Source of the DNA: Callipepla californica brunnescens
Lineage: Eukaryota > Chordata > Aves > Galliformes > Odontophoridae
Assembly: GCA_023055505.1 (NCBI GenBank)
Contig: JALIRH010000050.1
Location: 1,860,001-1,924,000, forward strand
Direction of reading: 5' to 3'
DNA length: 64,000 bases
How positions within the stretch are numbered: the stretch's first letter is position 1; each line of letters begins with the position of its first letter. Below are positions 39,849 to 50,100 of the stretch, piece after piece. The notes under the pieces are model-generated. The model had not been told where the DNA came from and ran no database searches. It saw nothing but the letters and a program-made list of their open reading frames with translations. The translations under genes and the position numbers were made by a program.

Positions 39849-41692
39849 TTGTCCTTCAGCTGAGCCATGGCTTGTTCCTCACTTCCATTACGTTTTACAG
39901 ATTCTAATTAATATCAAACTATATTTGCTTTAGACTTTCTACATGTTGACATTATATGCAGATTTTTTCTAACTGGCTTCTTCATACTGTCACCAATCCA
40001 AAATGGGCTTTTAGAAATTGCTTCTCTCAGTCAGGCTAGTTACAAAGCTGCTGTTTCTTTAATTTATCCTTCAGTCACAGCCACACACACACTTGCCCTT
40101 TTAGCTCCGTAGAATATCATTCACAACATTTTTAACTTCGAGTGATTAGCTTCCTTGAGCTATCAGCTCTTCACAACATTGCTAAGGACTTTCCTCTGTT
40201 TACCAACACTTAGTACAATCAGCTTAAAACCACCGGTCTCTAGGCAACTGTAAATGATTAATTCATCTTTATCTATCCCAATAAAGTCCAAAGTGGAATA
40301 AGCGCACATATATCCAGCCTTGCATCTCCCACATTGGATTCCCAAATATTTCTGATTTAGTAGAGTAACTATTCTAATTGTTTCCCCCCATAGCTACATG
40401 AATACCAAATTTCAGCTAAAAATACGAAGCATGTGAATAAATGTTTGCAGACAAGCAGCTCCACTAACAGAAAAAGGATTAACAAGTAATGAAAAACAAA
40501 GTGCTTTTAAACGTCAACATTGTAAAATATTTGGACTGTAGTAGCAAACTAGGTTTGTTTTGTTTTGTTCTTTTTAATTTATTTCTCTGTATGTGTGAGT
40601 CCTTTGTACATATAGGATTGTGCAAATGGGTCATTCAGCAGCTATTTGACTGCAGGATCACATGGGCTGAAGCAAGAGAGACCACAAGTCTGCTAAATAT
40701 ATTAGTTTCAGACCAAGTGCTGTGTGCAAACAAGTGTAAAAAGAGACCTAATTCCTTGGTACAAAAAAAAAAAGCAGTAAGTACAATCATTTCAGAAGAG
40801 AAAATAAATTAACAGGAAATGTATGTCTACTTGAAACATCTATGTTTCTTTTCTACCTGTAAATGTCAAATATCCCTTGTATCAAAATTCCAGTTGTGAA
40901 ACATATTACTTCAGACAAGCCTTTTTAGCAGTTGAGCTCCCTTTAAGTTAATTTGTTCAGATATCTATTCCAGGCATCTCTATTATATATGAGCATTCAT
41001 CTTTAAATGTTTCTTGTTAACATCCGTTCTTACTACTACAGTGAGATAGTTTTTAGTGGAACTTCTTGATTTCATAAGTTCATAATCCTGTGAAGCCTGG
41101 AAGTAGCATTACTTATGCCTGTGTGAGCTGAAGAAGGAATTCCTAAGGTGTGTGCGCAGACAGGCTGGACAAAAAGCCATTTGCTACAAAAGGGAATGAA
41201 TAATCGTAGATAAGCAGATAGAGATGATTCCCTTGAACATTTCCACCAACATTTGACACTACATGGCTCAAAGTAGACTTTGAGTCAAAGCCCATGTGTT
41301 TAATGTGTTCACTGTATTCTTCTTCATGAAAATATTTAGGTGCAGGTATACTGCCAACATTCACCATGTCCTGTAACATTGTATTGCATGGACTAACTGG
41401 AAAAACATAGCATAGGTCTCACTTCTGGCTATTTCCCTATTCCTAGCAATTAGAAAATTAACTTCATCTTCTCTTGGGCTTTCCAAACAAGTAATCTTTC
41501 CAAATGCAAGGCAGATTTTATGTTTTGCCTACTCTGTTGTACAATTTCATGTTATTATTTACATGGTCAGCAGGAAGCACCCGAACAGTGAATAAAAAGC
41601 ACCACCTACGAGAAGATACTGTTATTCTGAACATCTGAACATTTGTGGTTCTAAATACCTTTAAAAGACAACGTAAGGAGAAAACAAAAGAG

Positions 41693-41755
41693 CAAAACAA
41701 AAACAAGAGGAAATAAACACAACAACAAAACAAAAATAAGAGGAAATAAACACAA
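41693..41755 (+). repeat. Two-copy 33-bp tandem duplication
   Basis: The 30-nt segment at 41693-41722 recurs at 41726-41755 with one base change (CAAG versus TAAG). Both contain AAGAGGAAATAAACACAA. The high identity indicates a recent local duplication in A-rich DNA. Confidence 0.9.
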
Positions 41756-44700
41756 GATACACAATGACAGACTGGGCTGTAGCCATTGATTCACTTCAAA
41801 TCATGACAAGCACACCACTCAGAGTCTGCAGAACATTCCTAAGCAGCTCTTCACGCTTTCATCTGCTGCAGGGAGACTCACTTTACAGCAACATCCCAAC
41901 ACACACCACCCAGGAAGCTCTTTGGTTCAGCTCTGCAACTCTGACTCCAGTAGAGCTACTCTCTGAACAACTGCTACAGCACCATGCTGGTTACAACATA
42001 CGGCTGAAGTGAATGAGTATTCAAGGACCCCAAAAACATTCAAAAATGTGCTCTTTCCAGCTCCCTTTATGACACATATGAAAACACACCAACATACTGA
42101 TCTGATGCAGACAAAGAAGCTCATCCTTGCTGCTGAAGGATACATGAGATGGAGCTGCTGATATGTGAACATCTTTGAATTTCAGTAATGACAATGGTCC
42201 TGTCCAAACTCCACGAGGCACAGATCTTCCTATCCACCAGAACAGAAACAGACTCTGCACAATGTCCACTACCAAAGGCAGCTGTTCTTTCTGTCTGGAA
42301 GCCACCAACCTCACCTATGCTTGCATGTCTCCTTATCCCCAAAAAATAATTTTGCCTTTACATACTGGGAAAAAAGAGCAGTGGTCAGACTCTGACCTTA
42401 TTATTCAAACATATTTACATCACCTCAAATTAAAAAGCTTAATTCACAGGGAAGCAAATCATTGTCCTCCAATACAGCAGCGTGAGAGAATTCACATATT
42501 CATAAAAGGCCACAGAGCTTTCTTTCATCATCTTTACGGTGTCATTTCCCTCTTTCAGATCTGTTTGTTGACATGCCTTTATTTGAAATACACTGCTTTA
42601 GTGCACATTTCCAAATCAGTTAGAGATATTCATCTTTGTTTACGGAAAGTGGAGAACAGGTCACACTGAAATCTTGAATAGCTTTTGGATGGGCTAAGGT
42701 CAACGCAACACTTTGCTTAGTGAGCCTGAAGAGGGGAGACTTCCTACCTTGTCTTGCCTTTGAAATGCTCACAGTAGGAAATTTTTCCAAATCCTAGCTG
42801 ACTGAAAGAGCTATTCACCAAATCTTTATATATAATTAGACAAGACTACATAATATATTGTTGTGCACTTTAACATGCACTTGTATAGAACTCTTGATTC
42901 TTTATAACATACGCCAATATACAATTTCTGACACAATTTTCAAACTCAAACTGTTCAATATATATTCTTGCTAGTTTACTGGAGCTTTGCCTGACATATT
43001 TATAAATTGTGATCAAAAGCATTTCAGCTACCTGAAAAGAAATTGAAAAACGAAGTGGAAGCCTGTGTGTTCAGCTGTGGAAGAAAAATCCATCTTTTCT
43101 TTTTTATTATTTATTTGTAGAAAGCCTCCTCCAGCACAGATAAAATGGCTGGGGACAGAAAACACCATTTGTTTTGGAGAAACTTCTTCCTGATGAGCTG
43201 TGTCTCTTGCTATTTAAACAGAATTTTCTCAGATTTGACTGATTTGAGCCAGCATTTGAAAATATTAATGACCGTGTTTCATTTTCTGCTGAGATTATTA
43301 GATGCATTTCTGAAGTACAACATATTGCCAAGGATGTGCATCAGCAGTTACACATAACATTCCCACCTCTTTAAAGCTCTTCGAAGTAGGTTTCTAGGAG
43401 TCCAGACAGAACTCAGGGGGTGAAAAGACAGTAGAAGAAAGCACTTTTTAAGTTGTATTAGTGGAGGTGGAGGATGGCAGTGGGGGCTGCATTATTTTTT
43501 CATTTAGCAATCTCAATTTGAAACACTTTAAGAAACCAAAATGCCAAACATAGATCACAGGGATTTAAATGATGAAAGGGGCCAAATGAAAGCAAGTAAA
43601 CAACACAAGATGAAGTTTAAAAAAACATTATGGCTCTGCCTTCTCTTTCTTTTCCCTTTCGCTTTGTGTTTATGCCCTTTCCTCCCCCTGGTTTTCTTTA
43701 TTGTTGTTATTTATTCTTTGCTTTCTTGCAAATTTCTCAGCTGTGACTCCAGAACACTGAACTGTGCTCACATAACTCACAAAGGCAGCCGATAGACTCA
43801 GCAGCCACCTAATTCCTCACTAGCTTGGTTTAAGTCAAAGTCCTGTTGGGGTGGATCCTCTGGCCTACTGAATTTGTTTTGATGGAAGTAGATAGAATAT
43901 GCAGATGATATATATGAGTGATATCAATCTTCTGGGGGGGCTTTCCTATTTTTAGATAGTACTTCCTTTTCTTAGTATCTGCACAAAAACAGTCTTAAAT
44001 TGATCGTAAACAAATTGCTTTTAAAGGTACTTGAAACTGTTGAAATTTCAGGTGGTCGTCTACGATATAAGTGTCAAACTGAATTTACCCAAAATAATTT
44101 GGGCTTTTTTCACTGATTTTGACAGGTGTTGAAAACAGACACCATTAGTAAAGCAGCAGCTTCAGTAATCTCCCATATTTGAAAATACAGTATTTCATTC
44201 CAGTTAAGGACACGCTGTGCTCTTCTGAACCCTGACATTTTATGGATTAAAACAACACTCAGGCAGCCAACTATGTATGTATTGGTTAAATAACATTACA
44301 CAAAGTTGGTGGTTTTCTTTCAGGCACGGACCACATCTGTCATTTGTATTTAGTTGACCTTGAAGCTCACTGGTTAAAGATGAAACTCACCTACTCAAAG
44401 AAAGCTCTTTAAAACACTCAAATAGAGAGTTTTTTAAAGCACATTTCACTTTTTAATTTCCCACTGTACTTCTTCCATTGAGAATGCACTGTCTGAACCC
44501 AAAGGGATTTCTACATCTAACTTTCATGCTTTTTGTTGCTACACGGCAGTGACCGCTAGATTGGCAAATAGAATAATTGCCTCTGAGAGACTTCTTTAAG
44601 GATGTTAAGAGCATGAACCTCGTTCTTTTTAAGTAGCTTCTTAAATAAATGCTTCAAAACAAAGTCAACTATTGATCCAGTTCTTTGAATAAAAGTTCTC

Positions 44701-45275
44701 CCCGTTTGACAATACGATTTACTACTGAAGACAAAACGTACATTAATCTTTCTAGTTTATTGTCTTCAGTTGACAAAGGTAGAATTACAGAGTTGCTGCA
44801 CAAAGAAAGATTTGTACCCTCTGTTTGAAATGGCAAATCTACATAAATTCATTGACTGACTTGGGATGAAAGCAATCTGTACATTTCTACATCTTGTCAC
44901 CTGAAGAGAAATGGGGATACAATTTATGTTTTGCTGCATAGTAATATTGCCAAATAACTATTTATTCTCTAAGCACCTTTGCAATTTCCTTGTTTCTCCT
45001 AGTGCAGTGCATATATATATATTTTTTTCCCTGGATGTGAAAAAGAATATACAGAGTGTTTATGTACTGCTGGGGAAGAAGAGGGGTGGGAATTCTATTC
45101 AGAATTAAAAAAAAAAAAAATAAAACAACAAAACCACATCAGAATATCTGGGAGAGTTTCTATCAACTTGGGGGGGGGTCATACATTTCTTGTGCCACTG
45201 GGACATCTAATTCGAACCTTAATTTCCGAAGGGGAGGGATGGAAGAGAGGATCACAGTGCCGATATCGCACTCGT

Positions 45276-45485
45276 CACGTGCGTGTACAGCGGGATAAAA
45301 ACAGCCACTGTGGGACAGGAACGTTTGTTCCCCACTGACAGCTGCGGCGAGAAGCGGCGCTCGGACGGATGCTGCAGGAGCGCTGAAGGGAATCCTTCCC
45401 TTACGCAGCCGTCGCCGCAGCTCTCGTTTACGGTCCCTTCCCTTGCGATAATCGCAGGGTGCTCACGGCCCTGAGGAGCGGCCAG
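45276..45485 (+). promoter_or_regulatory. Possible upstream promoter and alternative first exon
   Basis: A CACGTG E-box (45276-45281) is followed by a TATA-like GATAAAAA (45294-45301). About 185 bases further on lies a good donor, CGGCCAG|GTGAGA, after 45485. Together these could form an upstream alternative first exon starting near 45,320-45,330. An ATG in it (CGGATGCTG) opens only five codons, so the exon would be untranslated. The spacing is plausible, but each element alone is weak evidence. Confidence 0.35.
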
Positions 45486-45951
45486 GTGAGATCCGCTGTG
45501 CCGTTGGATTTGGGGGACTGGGGTAAAGGGGAGTTCAATAAGAGAGTCAACACAAAGGGTCAGTAGACCGTACAAGGTGAAACGAAGCTCGGTCAGCACC
45601 AGTCACACACGAGCTGCCACGAGCATCAAGCACACTGCGGCTGGCGAGCCTGGAACCTCCTTGAAATCCAGCTCGGCGCCGCGCTCCCCGGGAGCACGTA
45701 GGCAGGGGCACTCCTCAGCCCTCGCCGCCCGGCCCCAATGCCGAGCCCAGGCTCCGCGCACTGCCGCGGGGAGGGCGATGCCTGCGGAGCCCGGCGTCGC
45801 CTGCTCCCCGCTGTCGCCCACGGCCCGGCCACGGCCCCGCTCCCTCCCTCCCCCGCGCCCGCCCCTCGCAGCAGGCTGCGGATAGGGCTCTCTGCGCAGA
45901 GAAGCGGAGCGAAGCTGGCTCGGCAGCGGGCGGGGAGAGAAAGACCGGCGA

Positions 45952-45979
45952 GGGAGGGAGGGAGGAAGGGAGGGAGGGG
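45952..45979 (+). other. G-quadruplex-capable GGGA repeat tract
   Basis: Six G-tracts of three or more (45952-54, 56-58, 60-62, 68-70, 72-74, 76-79) are separated by 1-5 bases, fitting the canonical G4 pattern on the plus strand. It lies about 90 bp upstream of the CCAAT box. Confidence 0.8.
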
Positions 45980-46002
45980 AGGAGTGAGGAAGAGGAGGGA
46001 AG

Positions 46003-46023
46003 GCGTGTGTGCGTGCGCGTGCA
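46003..46023. repeat. Alternating purine-pyrimidine GC/GT tract
   Basis: GCGTGTGTGCGTGCGCGTGC alternates strictly and is prone to Z-DNA under negative supercoiling. It lies between the G4 tract and the A-tract in the core promoter region. Confidence 0.8.
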
Positions 46024-46031
46024 GGGGGAGG

Positions 46032-46061
46032 AAAAAAAAAAAAAAATCAAATAAATAAATA
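46032..46061 (+). repeat. A15 tract and (AAAT)n
   Basis: Fifteen A bases and then AAATAAATAAAT units sit inside the CpG island, just upstream of the CCAAT box. This is a nucleosome-excluding type of sequence in a promoter setting. Confidence 0.9.
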
Positions 46062-46070
46062 ACCTCCTCA

Positions 46071-46075
46071 CCAAT
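46071..46075 (+). promoter_or_regulatory. CCAAT box
   Basis: CCTCACCAATAAGAG contains a forward CCAAT in the position expected 50-100 bp upstream of a start site for the first exon ending at 46309. NF-Y is the usual factor. No canonical TATA box lies downstream of it. Confidence 0.5.
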
Positions 46076-46129
46076 AAGAGAGGCAGCGGCTGCCGAGCAG
46101 GCTGGGATCGGATGGGAGAGGTCTTTCGT

Positions 46130-46309
46130 TGGCCGTATTTGTTTGTTTGTGACTGGAGCCGCAAAGTTAGGAGCCGAACGTGTCGCTCGCCGCTCCGTGG
46201 AGGGGCTGCCGACCCCGTTCCTTCCTGCCCACCGCGGGGCGGAGGGAGCGCGGGGCCGCGGCTCCGGCAAGCTGCCTTCTCCCCGCCAGCGCCGGAGCGG
46301 CGACGGCAG
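46130..46309 (+). other. Putative non-coding first exon of an unidentified plus-strand gene
   Basis: This sequence ends at a strong donor, CGACGGCAG|GTGAGTGAG (exon end 46309), in the centre of the CpG island and downstream of a CCAAT box. The start is not defined. I set it about 60 bp after the CCAAT box, and CpG-island promoters usually have dispersed start sites. I see no start codon in strong context with a frame continuing to the donor that resembles a known protein, so it is read as 5' UTR. The downstream 17.7 kb would be intron 1. The plus direction rests on the donors at 45485, 46309 and possibly 46632 (GCGAG|GTGAGA). The gene cannot be identified from this exon. A divergent minus-strand transcript is also possible. 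Confidence 0.55.
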
Positions 46310-47120
46310 GTGAGTGAGCGCCTCGTCCGCACGTGTGCCTGCGCGGCGCGGGGCGGCTCCGTGCTCGGCAGGAGCCGCTCGCGAGTCAAACTTTGCCTCC
46401 CGCAGCCCCGCTCGCCTCAGGCGGGAGGACGAGGGTCCCGCTCCCTACTCAGCCCTATCGGGAGCGTGGGCGAGCACGAGCGCTGCCTCGCGCCGCTGCC
46501 CGGCGCAGCCAAGTTTCGCCTCGCAGTGTGCGCCGCGGGGCCGCGCAACAGGCGGGGTCCTGCGTGGGCAGCGGTGGGCCCCCGCGGTTGATGCCGCGTT
46601 CGCTTCGCCCCAGCCCGCCAAGTCGCGAAGCGAGGTGAGAAACTTACGTTTTACGCGGGACTGGACGGGGAGGTTCGTAACGCGGGTGATGGCGCGGGGC
46701 CGTGAGGGGCTCGGCGAGGGGTGGGCAGCACGGCTCCACGCGTGGGCTGCGGGTGCGCGGGGCCGCGGCCGCCCTCGGTTCCCTCCGTGTGGGGAAAGGC
46801 GGGGTTCTGCGGGGAGTCCGTTACCACAGAGCGTCCAAAAGCGCGATCGCTGAAGCGATACGATCGCGGTTAACAATGAAAAGCTTAGCCCGCTCCAAGG
46901 GGCAGGCTGTACTAATTGGATAGTTAATGACATTTTAATAAGCTGTTTTTTCTGTAATAACCGACTGTGGCGACGGTAACGCTTCCAGAAGGGCGGCAGC
47001 GATGAAGTTAGCGTGGCCGGCAGCGCTGGGACGCACCTTGCGCACCGCGAAGGAAAACTGCGTGCGCTGCGTGCGCGCTGCTGAGCGCCTGAGAGCCTGA
47101 GCCAGCGGGAGGATAACGCG

Positions 47121-50100
47121 TTTTGCCCAGCGAAACGCTTTTGCATCCTGTGTGTGGCTGCACTGGCGAACTGAATCGGAGTTTCTTGCCACTTAGTGCT
47201 GGAGTTTTATGTCACTTTTCTGCTTCTTGCGCTGGTTGGGATCTCGCTGCTCGGTGTGGTAGGGCTGGATCAGAGATGGTGGAGCAGCACTCCTCTTGTC
47301 AGTCTCCACAAACTAAGCGCAGAGCGTAGTATTTTTCTATAGCAATCGCATACCGGTTTAAACACTGCTCAGTACAGTGCTAAATCAATTTCTGCATGGT
47401 TAGACTTGATTTTCCAAGCTCTTTGTTCTCAAATCTCTCGTATTTCTTCCTAACTTGAAAATGTGCGGTGAGGAAGTCGAGCAGGAGCTGAATGAACTTG
47501 TTGCATTTCATCTGAAAGTTTTCTCAGTATAATGTGGAATGAAGTCGGTGTAACAAGAAGCAACACAGCGTAATCTGATGGCTGCATTTTCCAGAGAAAT
47601 GATTCTCGCTGTCTGCAGCAAAGACGTGTATTGAAGGAACATGCCAGGCATTACATTAAGTAAGGGATTAAATGTAACAAATCAGACAGGTTATGCTATT
47701 TTCAGAACTCGTGTTGATATTAACATGCTAATAAAACTCTTAGGTACATGTGGGCTCTTGCGCCTCTATACTTTTCCCCTCAGCTTTAGGTTTTGTTTGC
47801 TTTTGATGTAAAAAAACAAAAACAAATGGAATCCCAAACCACCAGTCTAACTATGGAAAGTGCTTGGAGCATGTGGCTGTTGAGTCAGTGGAAATGCTGA
47901 GTTTTGCACAAGTTATATTCACAACTGTAAAACAAGCCTGTTTCCACCTCTCATCAGATGCTGCAGCTTTCACTGGGGAGTCCTTTTCTGTTGTATCCCA
48001 ACCTTTTCTTTTTTTTTTACTATTACAGACGTGTTTCTCACATATTTTATTCCTCGATGTCAAAGTATTCAGATATTCTGAACCTGAATTCTGTTCTGTG
48101 CTTTTCCAAATGAGGGTTTCTAAAACTCAGATAATGGTGCTTTTTTTTTTCTTTTTTGTTCCTCCTTAGCTCCTGTGAAAGTGTTAGCTTGAATAAGATG
48201 GAGTTTAATGTTAAGGCTGGCATTCCTCCAGAAGAAGCGCATGACTTTCCACATAGCTGATAAACATATAGCTGAATGTGTTATCAAAGATTTACAAAAC
48301 ACTGATGTCTTGGCATCTGTATTTGTGGAGTGCCTCTGGTACAACATGGAATATAAGAAAGTGTCGAAGAGGGTTATTGTATAGGGGAGAACACGGCTTT
48401 ATATATACATATATATACCAGAATGCACTGTGCTATGGAAATATATATTGCATATATAATGGCTTTCCATAGCACAGTGCATTCTGGTGTAAAGCTGCTT
48501 TGGAAAGTTGCATTTATATATTTTCTACATGCCTTATTATAGCACTTCCAGGACAAGTTGACTCCTATCTTTTATAACATCCACATGTTTTTCCATGTTG
48601 ACTTCCCAACTCTTATTTGTAAATCTGTACAGGAAGGTTCCCCACCTTTACTGAGCATATTTTTCTGCATTGCTTCCAAGTTTGACCAGTTGAAGCGTTT
48701 CCTCCAAATATTTGCAGTACTGATGTTGGACTCTATGTCTTTATTAGGTTGATTGTACTTTCTGCTGAAGATAGGTACTGTCTTTAGGCGTGGTTATGCT
48801 TTACACCACAGAATAACTAGAAACGCAATGTCTACTAAAATCAGAACTCAGTATGGGTGTGAGAAAACTTTAACCTTGGAAAATCCTTAAGTTTCCCTAC
48901 TGCGTGAGGGAAAGGGAAGAAGTTCTTAATTCTTGAATATTTACTTTATCCATATTGCTTATTAAATGAGAGAATATGAACTTCTGGACAACCTCTGTTC
49001 TAACCGTAACATAGAGTATGATTGCCTTTGAAGCTACGTTACAAGTCGTTCCAATCGAGACAGATATTTAGGAAACTGAGATGCAACATTTTTGTTTGTT
49101 TTTTAAGGCATTGAAGGGAAGAGGCTACAAAATTCAGTGTCTGAATACATTTCCTGTATAGCTGATAGAGTAATAATTAGTACAGGTTTGCTTCTGGAAG
49201 CCAATACTTTTGCTCTAAAAAGAAAAAAAAAATGCTTTGGCTTCGCAGCTACAGATTTTTTTTTTCTTAAAATTATAATGCCACATCACTGCATTGATAG
49301 CAGTTGAAGTTATTAATTAATACTTTGTGGGCTTAGCAGAGTCATTGTTTGGAAATGATCAGAATGGCCAAAGCCTTACATTACACTTGTGTTTGTGTGA
49401 TGATTTCCTGCAAGATGACTTGCAGCTCTGTTATATTGCGAATGTTTGTAATTCTGAAATTGCATTCTTTCATTCGGGCCTGTATAGAAACTAAGTGTTA
49501 TAGGTGAACCTGTTACTTTTGGCTGACTAATATTTTGGTTCCGTAGTGGATTCTGGTAGACTAGTTTTTTGTTTTGAGTTAGTTGCATGGAGAAGATTGA
49601 TCACAGTTTAGCACACACATGTGCTGATTTGTATATAAACATTTGCCTCTATAGGCTGTATGAACGTCAGTATTTCTATTAATTAACTATTAGGAAGTGA
49701 AACAATGTATCTGTTTTGTAAGTAAGAAAGAATTTGCAAACATTCTTTAAGCACCAGAGTAGCAAGTGGAGGCACCATCAGCATGGAGTGTTTGCAAATA
49801 CTTTTCTTCAAGAAACTTGAATGAGTCTAAGTTACTGGCAGCTTTATTATTTCAAATAGCATCTCTAAAACTATTGCAGTACTGTACCTAAAGGCAGTCT
49901 GCCTGTGAGCACTGCTGGAATCTAGAACTCTTGAGAATGTCTCTTATAATAGCTGCTAAATGTTGCAGTGTTAATTAAGAGGTAATGTAAATGGAATCAA
50001 ATGTTATGACAGCATAATGGTCTCCTGTTGAATATAAGTTCCATGGCTTAGCAGACTCACTTGCAGAAAACAAGCATATTTCAGCACTGCCTGTTCAATA

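Larger units (their letters stand above)
36761..45239. other. AT-rich stretch upstream of the CpG island
   Basis: No CR1 or coding exon is recognised in 8.5 kb. Simple content includes (AT)n at 39811-39848, a 33-bp tandem duplication at 41693-41755 and a 9-base G run at 45170-45178. The subregion 41760-42670 is less AT-rich and has longer open frames than average (see findings). The subregion 43100-43360 could be a conserved element, which cannot be tested here. Confidence 0.5.
45240..47120. promoter_or_regulatory. CpG island
   Basis: GC and CpG density rise abruptly here compared with the AT-rich flanks. CpG is frequent throughout, for example near 45330-45440, 45660-45940 and 46190-46800, and fades by about 47,120. 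In vertebrates this marks a constitutively or developmentally active promoter, often with a first exon. It is the only such island in the window. Long open frames of up to 224 codons on the minus strand inside it are expected from low stop-codon frequency in GC-rich DNA and are not taken as coding. Confidence 0.92.

Noticed and set aside
43145..43357. 70-codon frame starting in a fair Kozak context (AAAATGGCTGG) after a T-rich CAG-less acceptor-like stretch
   Set aside because: The minus strand is equally open, there is no recognisable protein, and there is no promoter or donor support.
45626..46389. Open frames of 214 and 224 codons on the minus strand
   Set aside because: They lie in the CpG island, where stop codons are rare. 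The translations are low-complexity Arg/Ser/Pro/Ala-rich with no known domain, and several overlapping frames are equally open.
46112..47146. Open frames of 159, 179 and 233 codons over the island's right half
   Set aside because: Same GC-rich effect. They overlap on both strands and cross the strong donor at 46309.
48170..48260. Sequence after a very strong acceptor, starting a short frame MEFNVKAGIPPEE
   Set aside because: The frame stops after 20 codons and no good donor follows, so no exon is called.
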